Shown piece after piece: positions 44,687 to 54,142 of a stretch of 64,000 bases of DNA. The DNA comes from Natrarchaeobaculum aegyptiacum. Lineage in GTDB: Archaea; Halobacteriota; Halobacteria; Halobacteriales; Natrialbaceae. Numbering within the stretch: position 1 is the first letter of the stretch; each line of letters opens with the position of its first letter. The stretch covers positions 1,364,001 through 1,428,000 of the forward strand of contig NZ_CP019893.1 of assembly GCF_002156705.1 (NCBI RefSeq). Reading direction: 5' to 3'. The notes beneath the pieces were generated by a model. The model made no database searches. It saw nothing but the letters and a program-made list of their open reading frames with translations, and was not told where the DNA came from. A program made the translations under genes and the position numbers.

Positions 44687-45830
44687 ATGAGGTTTGACCT
44701 GACTAAGGACCAACAGGCTCTTCGAGATGAGGTTCGGGTGTTCACAAAAGAAGAGATCAAACCAAAGACGAGAGACCTTGACCGGGAAAAAGAGTATCCG
44801 AACACGATCCTCGACGAACTCGGCGAACACCGTTTGACGGGTGTGACAATCCCGGAAGAGTACGGGGGACGTGGCGAAGGCTTCGTCGAGCTCGCGTTAG
44901 TGATCGAAGAGCTATCGGCTGGGCTAATGTCCGTGGCGAGCATTATCGGGCTCCATCTCGGAGTTGCGGAAGTTGTCGAACGCTTCGGAACCGAGGCACA
45001 ACGCGAGGACTTTCTTCCCGAGATGGCGTCTTTCAACACTGTCGGCGCTCTCGGCTTGAGTGAGGCGAACGCAGGGAGTAATAAACTGGAGATGGAGACT
45101 AGGGCCGAACGTGACGGCGATGAGTGGGTTCTCAACGGTCACAAGCAGTGGGTGACGAACTTTCTCGAGACGGACTACGTCCTCACGTACGCGAAGACCG
45201 GCCCCGATGAGAACGCACCACACAACATCAGTGCGTTTCTTGTCCCGACCGACGACTTCGAAGTCGAGACGGTGTGGGAGACGCTGGGTGCGAACAGTGT
45301 GAAGTCCCCGTGTGTCTCTCTCTCTCTCGGATGTTCGTGCTCCCGATGATCGACTCATCGGTGAGGAGGGTGAAGGCTACGTTCAGCGTGGTGGACTTCA
45401 CACTGGGGTGAACGTCCCTGCTCGTGGCGTCGGTATCGCTCGCGCTGCCCTCGAAGATACGGTGGCCTACACAAGCAGTCGTGAGCAGTACGGCCAGCAC
45501 ATCAGCGACTTCCAAGGGGTTAGCTGGGAAGTCGGCAAGATGGCCGAACGAGTCGATACCGCCCGGTTGCTCACTCTCCGCGCAGCCGACCGTGCAGATC
45601 GCGGACACGACGCCGCACGCGAATTCAGTATGGCGAAAATCACTGCGACACAGGCCGCTGTGGACAACGCGAACGAGGCAATGCAACTCCACGGTGGTAT
45701 TGGTTACACGACGGAACACCACGTCGAGCGGTATCTGCGCGATGCGAAACTTCTCACGATCGCTGGCGGTCCGAATGAAGGCCACAAGAATACGCTCGCA
45801 GAAGCAGTCTTTGAGCAGTACGAGAAGTAA
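44687..45830 (+). pseudogene. acyl-CoA dehydrogenase interrupted at a (TC)7 tract
   Basis: Two overlapping frames give one complete acyl-CoA dehydrogenase of about 380 residues. The first (44687-45349) has MRFDLTKDQQALRDEVRVFT, VTIPEEYGGRGEGFVELALV, GALGLSEANAGSNKLEMETR and WVLNGHKQWVTNFLETDYVL. The second (45312-45830) has GVGIARAALEDTVAYTSSRE and ANEAMQLHGGIGYTTEHHVE followed by RYLRDAKLLTIAGGPNEGHK, with the flavin and active-site C-terminal region. The frame breaks inside TC repeats at 45315-45328; five TC units would restore CVSLSDVRAPDDRLIG. Confidence 0.88.
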
Positions 45831-45836
45831 TCGAGA

Positions 45837-46124
45837 AAACAGCCATTTTCCGAGTCGTCGATTCCAGTACTTCCAGATATCCTCGTCGGTGATACCGTCG
45901 AGGTATTCGAGGACGATGACTGGGTTCTCGAACTGGAAGGCGTATTCGACGGCCTTTGTAGAGGCTTTCACGATTTCGTTGACCGCACTCGTTGTGTCGC
46001 ACCCGCCATCGAAATTCTCGTTGAGTAGCGATTCGTATCGGTCGTACTCCTCGTGGAGCTTGCGCTGCTTGTACTGAGTGGGTGGGGCAAGATACGCTTC
46101 GAGCGTCTTGCACTCCGCGCTCAT
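45837..46124 (-). pseudogene. TnpB-type transposase remnant with internal deletion
   Basis: The N-terminus KTLEAYLAPPTQYKQRKLHE and CDTTSAVNEIV belongs to a second, different TnpB subfamily. It jumps directly to KASTKAVEYAFQFENPVIVL and DEDIWKYWNRRLGKWLFSRL, which in intact relatives lies about 170 residues later, inside the RuvC domain. The deletion joint is in a shared (D/E)IV codon run. Homology ends after FSRL, next to the acyl-CoA dehydrogenase stop. Inactive. Confidence 0.7.
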
Positions 46125-46324
46125 TCTTCAGCAGCGTCGAGTCCCCGTTCGATGCGTTCGGCGCATACGTAGTCCGTTCGCAGGCCGTTCTCGCGGGAGT
46201 ACTCTCTCACAGAATTACCGAGGCGGATACCACGGGGCTTGACCCGAGGCAGTTGACTGACAAGCTCCGTACCTGCCAGACGGGGCCGTTGACATCCGGG
46301 CTTAGACGCTTCCCGGTATCCCAC
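46121..46324 (-). pseudogene. short reading frame coupled to the TnpB remnant
   Basis: The end of this frame, RGIRLGNSVREYSRENGLRT followed by DYVCAERIERGLDAAEE, looks like real protein. Its TGA overlaps the ATG of the TnpB remnant (ATGA), as in translational coupling. The upstream half has no coding character. Probably the tail of a small gene that accompanied this TnpB; family unknown. Confidence 0.3.
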
Positions 46325-46578
46325 CTCTCAACGAGCCACCGCACTTCTCGGGACGAAAGAGAACCCTCGAGACGGCAACGCTCAATACTGCCTGTGACGT
46401 ACCCGTTACCGGCCGATGACGAAGGACTGCGGTGCCGAGGGCGTCGGGGCCGGACGGGGGTCGCTCCGTTCCTCGCGCTCGTCGACGAGTTCCCGAAGGC
46501 ACTGAGGCCGCTACCTTCCTGCAGCGCCTGCCGGTCGAGCGCCAGCCTTGGTGGGCCACAACAGGAGAGGTCGACCGT
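46325..46578. other. island right margin, nothing recognised
   Basis: 254 bases between the coupled short frame and the copA stop. No supported gene. The transition back to core-genome composition happens here. I see no repeat of the tRNA-Thr 3' end that would mark an attachment site. Confidence 0.5.
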
Positions 46579-48909
46579 TCAGAGCTCGAGTCGGCTCAGC
46601 CTCGCGGAGTTTGTGATGACCGAGAGGCTCGAGACGAACATCGCGACGACGGCGATGACGGGGTGGAGCAGGCCGACGAAGGCGATTGGGATGGCAAGGG
46701 CGTTGTAGACGAACGCCCAGAAGAGGTTCTGTTTGATCTTCGAGAAGATGCGCTCGGAGAGGGAGTAGGCGTCGACGAGTGCAGCGAGCGAGCCACGGAC
46801 GAGGCTGACGTCGCTCGACTGGATGGCGACGTCGGTGCCGGTGCCGATGGCGACGCCGACGTTGGCCTGCTTGAGCGCCGGGGCGTCGTTGATCCCGTCG
46901 CCGACCATGGCCACGTGTTTGCCTTCTTCCTGAAGGTCCCGGACGGCCTCGATCTTGTCCTGCGGGAGGACGCGGGCCTTCACGCGCTCGGGATCGATGT
47001 CGACCTGATCGGCGATGGCGCGAGCCGTTCGCTCGTTGTCGCCGGTGATCATCCAGGTCTCGAGTCCGCGGTCGTGGAGCGTCCGGATCGCCGCCCCGGA
47101 GTCGTCCTTGATCGTGTCGGCGGTTGCCACCAGCCCCGCGAGGTCGCCGTCGACGCCGACGAGGACGGTCGTCTTCCCCTCGGCCTCGAGGTCGACGACC
47201 GTTTTCTCGGTCCGCTCGGGGATCTCGATACCACGGTCGGCGAGGAACGATGCGTTGCCGACGGCCACCGTTTGCCCCTCGATGGTCGCCTCGATACCCT
47301 TGCCGGGGACGCTGTCGAACGACTCGAGGTCGGCGAGGTCGATGTCCTCCTCCTCGGCGTGGTCGACGATTGCCTGCCCGATCGGGTGTTCGCTGCCGCG
47401 TTCGGCGGAGGCGGCGAGGCGGACGAGGTCGCGCGCTTCGACGACGGCGGGATCCGCACGATCGGCGGCGTCACCGGGGCCATCTTCGAGGCGGTCTTGA
47501 TCCTCGAGGGAGCCACCGTCCGCGTGGGCGTGGTGAGCCGGGACGACGTCGGTAACCGAGTGGTCGCCCTCGGTGATCGTTCCCGTCTTGTCGAGGACGA
47601 CGGTGTCGACGTCCTTCAACGTTTGAATCGCCTCGCCGTCTCTGAAGAGGACGCCGTACTCTGCGGCCTTGCCGGTGCCGGCCATCAGTGCGGTCGGCGT
47701 CGCCAGCCCGAGTGCGCAGGGACAGGCGATGACCAGCACGGCGACGGAAGCGAAGATGGCCAGCGTCAGCGGGTCGAGCGCGAGGTCGACCCACGGGAGG
47801 GCGGGCGCGGCGACGCTGGCGACGGCTCGCATCGCGTCGGGGAAGACGAACCAGACGAGAAACGACAGCGTGGCGAGCGTGAGTACGATCGGGACGAAGA
47901 CGTTCGTCACGCGGTCGGTCAGCGCCTGAATCGGGACCGTGGTCCCCTGGGCTTCCTCGACGAGGTCGACGACCTGCGAGAGGAACGTGTCGTTGCCGAC
48001 CTTCTGGGCCTCGACGCGGAGCAACCCGGAGCCGTTGACCGTCGAGCCGATGACCTCGTCGCCGTCCGTCTTCGAGACGGGGTCGGACTCGCCGGTGACC
48101 ATCGACTCGTCGACGGTGCTTCTGCCCTCGAGCACGACGCCGTCGACGGGCACTTTCTCGCCGGGGCGGACGACCAGTTCGTCGCCCACGTCGACCTCTT
48201 CGACCGGCACCTCGAGTTCCTCGCCGTCGCGGACGACGCGAGCGGTCTCGGCCTGCATCGAGACCAGCCCCTCGATGGCGGCGCTGGCCCGGCCTTTCGC
48301 CCGGTCCTCGAGGTAGGTACCCACGAGGTGGGAGGCCATGATCATCGCGCCGACGCCGGCGTAGTTCTCGATCGGCGAGACGAACACCATCACACCGGTC
48401 GCCCACGCGACGACGGTACCGAGCGCGATCAGCGAGTCCATGTTGAACGAGCCGTTTGTCACCGCCCGGAGGGCTGAGGCGTGGGTGTTGCGCCCGTAGT
48501 AGAAGACGACGGGCGTGGCGAAGACGAACAGCAGGACGTCGATCTGGAACCCGGTGAGCGGGTCGATCGGCGTCCACATGAACACCATCAGGAGCAAGAT
48601 TGGCGAGGTGACGATCCAGGCCCGGATCGCCAGTCGCCGCTGGGCCAGGAGGTCCGCGTCCTCCTCGTCGTCTTCGAGTGACTCCTCTCGGACGCCGTAT
48701 CCCACGTCCTCGACGGCTTCGACGAGTTGCTCGTCCGGGAGGCTCTCGTCGTGGTGGACGGTCGCCCGCTCGGTGGCGAAGTTGACCGCCGCCTCGTCGA
48801 CCTCCTCGAGGTCCTCGAGCGATTCCTCGATCGTGTTCGCACAGGTTGCACAGGACATCCCCGTCAGGGAGAGGTCGGTTCGCTCACGGCCGGCCGCTGT
48901 CGATGACAT
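46579..48909 (-). CDS. copA: copper-translocating P1B-type ATPase
   Basis: 776 residues. It pumps Cu(I) (or Ag) out of the cytoplasm using ATP. One N-terminal heavy-metal domain has GMSCATCA (Cys20, Cys23). The transmembrane metal site CPC is at 396-398 in [15 protein letters not shown]. The actuator TGES is at 272-275, the phosphorylated Asp440 in DKTGT, a nucleotide-binding SEHPIG and the hinge [10 protein letters not shown]. The catalytic loop has an acidic insert rich in D, H and A ([12 protein letters not shown]). The gene upstream on the same strand encodes a metal-sensing regulator. Confidence 0.95.
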   Translation of the reverse strand: MSSTAAGRERTDLSLTGMSCATCANTIEESLEDLEEVDEAAVNFATERATVHHDESLPDEQLVEAVEDVGYGVREESLEDDEEDADLLAQRRLAIRAWIVTSPILLLMVFMWTPIDPLTGFQIDVLLFVFATPVVFYYGRNTHASALRAVTNGSFNMDSLIALGTVVAWATGVMVFVSPIENYAGVGAMIMASHLVGTYLEDRAKGRASAAIEGLVSMQAETARVVRDGEELEVPVEEVDVGDELVVRPGEKVPVDGVVLEGRSTVDESMVTGESDPVSKTDGDEVIGSTVNGSGLLRVEAQKVGNDTFLSQVVDLVEEAQGTTVPIQALTDRVTNVFVPIVLTLATLSFLVWFVFPDAMRAVASVAAPALPWVDLALDPLTLAIFASVAVLVIACPCALGLATPTALMAGTGKAAEYGVLFRDGEAIQTLKDVDTVVLDKTGTITEGDHSVTDVVPAHHAHADGGSLEDQDRLEDGPGDAADRADPAVVEARDLVRLAASAERGSEHPIGQAIVDHAEEEDIDLADLESFDSVPGKGIEATIEGQTVAVGNASFLADRGIEIPERTEKTVVDLEAEGKTTVLVGVDGDLAGLVATADTIKDDSGAAIRTLHDRGLETWMITGDNERTARAIADQVDIDPERVKARVLPQDKIEAVRDLQEEGKHVAMVGDGINDAPALKQANVGVAIGTGTDVAIQSSDVSLVRGSLAALVDAYSLSERIFSKIKQNLFWAFVYNALAIPIAFVGLLHPVIAVVAMFVSSLSVITNSARLSRLEL

Positions 48910-49054
48910 GGTTGCTCACCCTGTGTGAAGATACGCCATCACCGTTCATGCGGTTTCGTGCTCAGAGTCCTCGGTTCGAGCGAGCGAAAACTTTCGAATC
49001 CAAAGTGCGAGAGTCGATCGGAGTTCGGCTGCGGTATACGTAGACGAGTTCGCC

Positions 49055-49654
49055 TCAGTCCTCGTTCACGCCCTGCTCGAGTCGTTCGTACTCCGCCTCG
49101 AACGACGCCTTGCAGGTTTCACAGCAGAAGGCCCGCGTCTCGCCGCCGACCTGCGAGATGGCGCCGTCGCTTCCGACGTCGTTCCCGCAGACGACACAGG
49201 AGAGCGCGAAGTCCGCCGGCGAGACGCCGACGCTCCACTCGTACCGGGCCAGCGGCGTGACCTCGTACCCCTCGAGGACCTCGAGATCGACGTGCTCGCG
49301 GAGCCAGACGTGGACCGGCTCGTCGGGGATGGCGACGTGGGCGAGGATCGTTCCGTCGAGCAACTGGAAGACGTGTTCGGTCGCCTCGAGGTCCCGCAGG
49401 TCCTCGAAGACGCGCTCGACGGCCGCCGGCGTGACCTCGAGCCGAAGTACCAGTGGCTGTCGGTTCCGGAACGCCGTCCGGTCGACGTCGATCGTGAACT
49501 GGCGGATCACGCCCAGTTCCTCGAGGCGGGAGACGCGGTCGGAGACGGCGGGCGGCGAGAGGCCGACCGCGTCGGCGATCTCACTGTACGGCCTGCGGGC
49601 GTCCTCTTGTAAGAGGCGGACGATCTCGAGGTCGGTCTCGTCGAGGTCGCGCAT
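49055..49654 (-). CDS. Lrp/AsnC-type regulator with C-terminal TRASH domain
   Basis: 199 residues. The HTH (LDETDLEIVRLLQEDARRPY, AVGLSPPAVSDRVSRLEELG) is followed by an AsnC-like ligand domain and a TRASH zinc-ribbon-like metal site (CVVCGNDVGSD, RAFCCETCKASFEAEYERLE). Regulators of this build control copper pumps in archaea. Its position directly upstream of copA, 145 bases away and on the same strand, fits copper-responsive control. An earlier in-frame ATG at 49681 is possible. Confidence 0.9.
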   Translation of the reverse strand: MRDLDETDLEIVRLLQEDARRPYSEIADAVGLSPPAVSDRVSRLEELGVIRQFTIDVDRTAFRNRQPLVLRLEVTPAAVERVFEDLRDLEATEHVFQLLDGTILAHVAIPDEPVHVWLREHVDLEVLEGYEVTPLARYEWSVGVSPADFALSCVVCGNDVGSDGAISQVGGETRAFCCETCKASFEAEYERLEQGVNED

Positions 49655-49819
49655 GTGTTCTACTCGGTGGGCAATTTTCATGAACCTGTCCCCGGATTCG
49701 ACCCGGAAATCCAAAGTCGAGGTGACCGGCCAGTTCGAAATCGAAACAGGAGTCGCCCAGCAGCGAGGTCGGTCGAATGTCGGACCATTTATTCAGCAGG
49801 GAAGAAGTATCCGTTACCC

Positions 49820-51028
49820 GTGATCGACTGGGCGTTACTGGTGGGCGTACTCGTGGCGTGTTTCGTCGCGTACAACATCGGCGGGGCGACGACCGGACCA
49901 GCGTTCGGACCGGCCGTGGGTGCGGACGTGCTAAGCAAGACCACGGCGGCGGCGCTGATGTCAGTCTCGTTCTTCGCAGGTGCGTTCACTATCGGTCGCC
50001 GCGTCGTCGACACGCTCGGCGAAGACATCGTCACCGATCCAAGCGTGTTTACGCTCGAGGCCAGTATCGTCGTGCTCGGATTCATCGGTCTCGCGCTGCT
50101 GGTCGGCAACATCACGGGCGTGCCGGCGTCGACCTCGATGACTGCAGTCGGGGCAATCGCCGGGCTCGCCGTCGCTGGCGGAGTGCTCAACCGCCCGGTG
50201 CTGACCGAGATCGTCTCGTGGTGGATCCTCGGTCCCGTGATCGGCTTCTGGGTCTCGGTGATGATCGGTCGGTACCTCTATCCACACGTGGATCGGCTTA
50301 TCGCGATCGATCGAACGGACGAGCCGCTGGTGACGATCGACCGAACGGGATCGGTACCGAAACCGGCGGTTCACGAGGATGCGAGCCGACGCGAGCTCGT
50401 CGGCGCGGCGATCGTCGTCGGGATCGGCTGTCTGATGGCGTTCAGTTCAGGCGCGAGCAACATCGCGAACGCGATCGCACCGCTGGTCGGCAGCGGGCAA
50501 CTGGCGATGAATCCCGGGATCGTCGTCGGCTCGGCGGCCGTCGCCGTCGGCGCGTTCACGATCGCCAGACGGACGATGGAATCACTCGGCAACGACATCA
50601 CCGACCTGCCGCTGACGGCCGCGATCATCGTCGCCGTCGTCAGTTCGACGATCGTCGTCTTCCTCTCGGCGATCGGCATCCCGGTCCAGTTCGTCATCAT
50701 CGCCACGTTGAGCATCGTCGGACTCGGCTGGGGCCGCGCCACGCGAACCGTGACTATCGCCGACGCGGTCCGTCGGCAGGACGTTCCCGTGACTGCCGGT
50801 GGCCTCCAGATGGACGCGGAGGCCCCGACGGTCGGCGAGCCCGACCTCGAGAGTGACTCCGCTGACGACGTCGATCCGATCGGCGAGGAGTCACCGGAGA
50901 CGGTTCCCGCAGCGTCGGACCTCTTCGATCTCGGGGTGACCGCGCGAATCGTCGTGATGCAGTCGATCGTCCCGGTCCTCGCGACGATCGGCTGTTATCT
51001 GACCTTCGAGTTCGTGGTGTTCGCCTGA
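49820..51028 (+). CDS. inorganic phosphate transporter, PiT family
   Basis: 402 residues. The two inverted PiT signatures are recognisable as FVAYNIGGATTGPAFGPAVG near the start and LMAFSSGASNIANAIAPLVG near the middle. About ten helices surround them, with an acidic cytoplasmic loop (DLESDSADDVDPIGEESPET) before the last helix. Low-affinity, ion-coupled phosphate uptake is expected. The start is the GTG at 49820; upstream sequence lacks coding character. It is divergent from the TRASH regulator. Confidence 0.9.
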   Translation: MIDWALLVGVLVACFVAYNIGGATTGPAFGPAVGADVLSKTTAAALMSVSFFAGAFTIGRRVVDTLGEDIVTDPSVFTLEASIVVLGFIGLALLVGNITGVPASTSMTAVGAIAGLAVAGGVLNRPVLTEIVSWWILGPVIGFWVSVMIGRYLYPHVDRLIAIDRTDEPLVTIDRTGSVPKPAVHEDASRRELVGAAIVVGIGCLMAFSSGASNIANAIAPLVGSGQLAMNPGIVVGSAAVAVGAFTIARRTMESLGNDITDLPLTAAIIVAVVSSTIVVFLSAIGIPVQFVIIATLSIVGLGWGRATRTVTIADAVRRQDVPVTAGGLQMDAEAPTVGEPDLESDSADDVDPIGEESPETVPAASDLFDLGVTARIVVMQSIVPVLATIGCYLTFEFVVFA

Positions 51029-51113
51029 CGACGTGGCCACCCCAAGAGAGCCACTGGAGTCGACCGCCGGGTGACCGCCGACCTGATAATCCCCGCCGCC
51101 CAACGAGGGTGGT

Positions 51114-51740
51114 ATGGTGAGCACACTGCGGGGTCGGCAGACGCAGTTCTACATCGACATCTGTTACGGCATCGCGTTCTCCGCTGGCTTCGGGTACTTG
51201 CTGGTGTTCGGGATGGACCCACGTGTGGCGGCGTTCATGGGCGGACTCGTGCTCGGGTACTTCCTGCGGGTCTGGGAGAACATGAGCGTCTACGAGCGGA
51301 TCCTCGAGGAAGAGGTCGCCTCGAAAGCGGAGACGCAGGTTGCCGAGGAACTCGACGAACAGGTTCCCCAGCGCGTCGAAGAGCGCGTGACCACCGAAGC
51401 CGAAGAGCGAGTCGCCGAGGAACTCGACGAGCGTGTCGAAGAACGCGTGACCACCGAGGCCGAGGAGCGAGTGACGGAAGAGCTCGACGAGCGCGTCGAG
51501 GACCGAGTGACGACGGAGGCGGAAGAACAGGTCGCCCACGAAGTCGAAGACCGGGTCGCCGACGAACTCGAGGCACAGATTAGCGGGGCGGACGAACGCA
51601 CGGTCGCGGACAACGTCGAAGCGGAGCTGTACGATCGAATCGCCGCGGTCGACGAGGAACTGGCCGAGACGGTGCGCGAGCACCTGGCGGACGCCGACGA
51701 AAACGGCGGCGCGCGAGAGGAACCCGAAACCGCGGAGTGA
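51114..51740 (+). CDS. membrane-anchored repeat coiled-coil protein
   Basis: 208 residues. Two N-terminal helices (FYIDICYGIAFSAGFGYLLV and MDPRVAAFMGGLVLGYFLRV) are followed by a charged rod. The rod contains three tandem 20-residue units of the type VEERVTTEAEERVAEELDER, with a 60-bp repeat at DNA level. A degenerate unit precedes them and the rod ends in a non-repeat acidic tail. Heptad-like spacing of V and L suggests a coiled coil extending from the membrane. Partner and role unknown. It abuts the convergent amidase gene. Confidence 0.75.
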   Translation: MVSTLRGRQTQFYIDICYGIAFSAGFGYLLVFGMDPRVAAFMGGLVLGYFLRVWENMSVYERILEEEVASKAETQVAEELDEQVPQRVEERVTTEAEERVAEELDERVEERVTTEAEERVTEELDERVEDRVTTEAEEQVAHEVEDRVADELEAQISGADERTVADNVEAELYDRIAAVDEELAETVREHLADADENGGAREEPETAE

Positions 51741-53252
51741 TCAGTCGCCGGTGGAGCGTGCGGCCTCGAGCGCGCGTCCCGCCTGCAAGACCGTCGCGTC
51801 GTCGAACCGGGAGCCGACGAGCATGAGGCCGGTCGGAAGGCCGTCGGCGGTTCCAGCGGGAACGCTGATCGCCGGGTGGCCGGTCCGGTTGAACGGCGTG
51901 GTGTTGGCGAGGACGTCCTGGCTCGCGAGGCGGTCGAACTCGTCGCGGTCGCGGTCGCGTTCCCGCGCGGTCACGAGCGTCGTCGGCATGGCGAGCAGAT
52001 CGTGTTCCTCGAGGACCTCGTCGTACCGGGTGGCGAGTTCCACGGTGAGGTTCATTCCGTGGGCGTAGTATCGCGAGTGGTACTCGTTGTTCGTGTAGGC
52101 GCCGAGGAGGACCAGCAGTTTGAGCGCCGCCGGGAAGTCGTCGGCCTGTGCTCGGCGGGCTTTCCCGAAGGCCTCGATCCACGACCGGTTGTACCAGGCC
52201 TTCCAGCCGTGACCGAGCCCCTCGCCGAGGAACGCGTCGAGCAGCCCCTCGGCGGCACAGACCGAGTGAATCGCGCCCGCGTCGTCGTGCATCGGGACCG
52301 AGACGTCCTCGACCGAGGCGCCGGCGTCGGCGAGCAGGTCGATCGCCTCGCGGGCGTTCTCGAGCACGCCAGATTCCGCGTCGGGGTCGTCGAAGCCCTC
52401 CTCTAAGACGCCGATCGAGAGCCCGTCGACGCCGTCGTCGAGCCCCTCCTCGTAGCGCTCGACGGGTACCGGCGCGTGCGATCGAAGGTGCTGTTCGTTG
52501 CTCCCGGCGATGACCGAGAGGACGCGCGCGACGCTCTCGACGTCGGGCCCCATCGGTCCGGGGTGGTCGATAGCGTGCTCGATGCCGATACAGCCCGTGT
52601 AGGGGACGAGTTCGTAGGTCGGCTTGTGGCCAACGATCCCACAGAGGGCGGCAGGGATGCGGACGCTCCCGCCCTGATCGGAGCCGATGGCGGCGTCGGC
52701 CTCGCCGGTCGCGACGACGACCGCGCTCCCGCCACTCGAGCCCCCGGCGAGGTAGTCGTCGTCCTCGGGGTGGCAGATCGGCCCGAACGCGCTGTGGCCG
52801 GTCCGGGTCATGGCCATGTCGTCCATGTTCGTCTTGCCGACGATGTCTGCGCCAGCCTCGAGCAGCCGGGTGACGACGGTCGCGTCGCGGTCGGGGACGT
52901 AGCCCTCGACGACGTTCGAACCGCAGGTCATCTCGACGCCAGCGACACAGACGTTGTCCTTGATGGCGACGTCCCAGCCGGCGAGGTCGCCGTCGTCGCC
53001 GGCGACGAAACAGCGATTCACCCAGGCGTTGTGCGGATCCTCGTCGCTCGAGACGCGGCGACCGGCGCTCCGGACGCGGGATTCGGTCCCGCCGAGTCGC
53101 GGCTCGAGGCTGTAGTTCGCGACCGTCTCGTATCGGTCGACCCGGTCGGCAGCCAGTTCTGCGAATCGCTCTCGCTCGTCGGGGGTGAGATCGAGGTAGA
53201 GGTCTTCGGCAAGCTCCGCGAGGGCGTCTTCGGTCGGCGGCCGCAGTGGCAT
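51741..53252 (-). CDS. amidase signature family enzyme
   Basis: 503 residues. The Ser-cisSer-Lys triad is present: Lys in AIKDNVCVAG and the serines in the GGSSGGSAVVVATGEADAAI and GSDQGGSVRIPAALCGIVGH region. It is longer at the N-terminus than GatA, and no gatB or gatC is nearby, so it is more likely a free amidase hydrolysing aliphatic or aryl amides than part of the tRNA amidotransferase. Substrate unknown. Confidence 0.9.
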   Translation of the reverse strand: MPLRPPTEDALAELAEDLYLDLTPDERERFAELAADRVDRYETVANYSLEPRLGGTESRVRSAGRRVSSDEDPHNAWVNRCFVAGDDGDLAGWDVAIKDNVCVAGVEMTCGSNVVEGYVPDRDATVVTRLLEAGADIVGKTNMDDMAMTRTGHSAFGPICHPEDDDYLAGGSSGGSAVVVATGEADAAIGSDQGGSVRIPAALCGIVGHKPTYELVPYTGCIGIEHAIDHPGPMGPDVESVARVLSVIAGSNEQHLRSHAPVPVERYEEGLDDGVDGLSIGVLEEGFDDPDAESGVLENAREAIDLLADAGASVEDVSVPMHDDAGAIHSVCAAEGLLDAFLGEGLGHGWKAWYNRSWIEAFGKARRAQADDFPAALKLLVLLGAYTNNEYHSRYYAHGMNLTVELATRYDEVLEEHDLLAMPTTLVTARERDRDRDEFDRLASQDVLANTTPFNRTGHPAISVPAGTADGLPTGLMLVGSRFDDATVLQAGRALEAARSTGD

Positions 53253-53342
53253 AGAGGTGCCTCACGGGTCTGGCGGAAGTGATCGTGGGGTGCATTCGCA
53301 AGCCAGCATCGGGATGGAAGACTCGAGCAGGTGTCGTCTTCC

Positions 53343-53963
53343 TCACTCGAGCCCACCGCCGGACACCAACTCGAGCGGTGGCCGACTTCCGTCGGCGTCG
53401 TCGCGTGCGACCAGCGTCACTCGCGGTTCGCCGTCGACCAGCGATTCGTGGTAGTACAGCACCCGCAGGTCGCGACAGGCCTCGAGGAGTTCGTTCGGCG
53501 CGAACCGGTAGTGGTCGCCCGGACCCGGTCGGTGGTCCGCATCGGAGTCCGAGCCGCGGTATCCAGCCGGCGACTCGAGGTAGTGTTCGTAAAAGAGGAT
53601 GCCACCGGACGCGAGGGTCGACTGGATCGCGGGGAGCCTGTCGCGAACGTCGAGGAAGCTGATCGTCACGAGGTCGTAGGCATCGCCGGGGAACGCGTAG
53701 CTGTCGACGTCGGCGAGGATCCACGCGATTTCGCCCGCCTGCTGTCCCACACCGTCGTGATCTCGGCTCACGGTTCGATCGCGAGCGCGCTCGAGTTGCG
53801 CCCGCGAGAGGTCCACGGCGTCGACGGTCCACCCGCGAGCCGCGAGGGCGCGGGGGTTCCGCCCCAGCCCGGTCCCGAGGTCGAGCGCCCGGCCCGGAGG
53901 AAGTGACTCGAGGAGCGTCCGGAGGACCAGCGCAACGTCGTACGTCGACGGATCGTGACTCAC
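53343..53963 (-). CDS. SAM-dependent methyltransferase (tellurite-resistance TehB-like)
   Basis: 206 residues from the GTG at 53963. SAM motif I is ALDLGTGLGRNPRALAARGW, then TVDAVDLSRAQLERAR, DAYDLVTISFLDVRDRLPAI and LASGGILFYEHYLESPAGYR. This resembles the TehB/thiopurine-type small methyltransferases. The longer upstream frame is arginine-rich and not coding. The divergent gene begins 179 bases away. Confidence 0.85.
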   Translation of the reverse strand: MSHDPSTYDVALVLRTLLESLPPGRALDLGTGLGRNPRALAARGWTVDAVDLSRAQLERARDRTVSRDHDGVGQQAGEIAWILADVDSYAFPGDAYDLVTISFLDVRDRLPAIQSTLASGGILFYEHYLESPAGYRGSDSDADHRPGPGDHYRFAPNELLEACRDLRVLYYHESLVDGEPRVTLVARDDADGSRPPLELVSGGGLE

Positions 53964-54111
53964 GTCGGTTCGTCTCCGACGACGGCGTACTTGAATACTG
54001 GCTGGTTGCACTGGCTCGAGCTGGCTGTACTGGCTCGAGCCGCAAGCAATGCGCTGTGACCGATTTATGGTCGCCACGCTGATTGGCACATATTTCTGGA
54101 GTGGAGAAAAG

Positions 54112-54118
54112 ATATATT
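54112..54118 (+). promoter_or_regulatory. TATA box of the HTH gene
   Basis: ATATATT, about 25 bases before the ATG at 54143, the spacing expected for a leaderless haloarchaeal mRNA. Confidence 0.55.
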
Positions 54119-54142
54119 CGTTCCCGCGCCAAAGTGCGGACA

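Noticed and set aside
41818-46500. Provirus or integrative element with tRNA attachment sites
   Set aside because: No integrase, replication or structural genes, and no visible second copy of the tRNA-Thr 3' end. Only insertion-sequence debris and cargo are seen.
46432-48477. 681-codon open frame on the plus strand
   Set aside because: It is antisense to copA; high-GC third positions open long shadow frames. The copA motifs on the other strand are unambiguous.
51741-53252. GatA subunit of the Glu/Asp-tRNA amidotransferase
   Set aside because: The N-terminal extension, altered surrounding motifs and absence of gatC or gatB nearby favour a stand-alone amidase.
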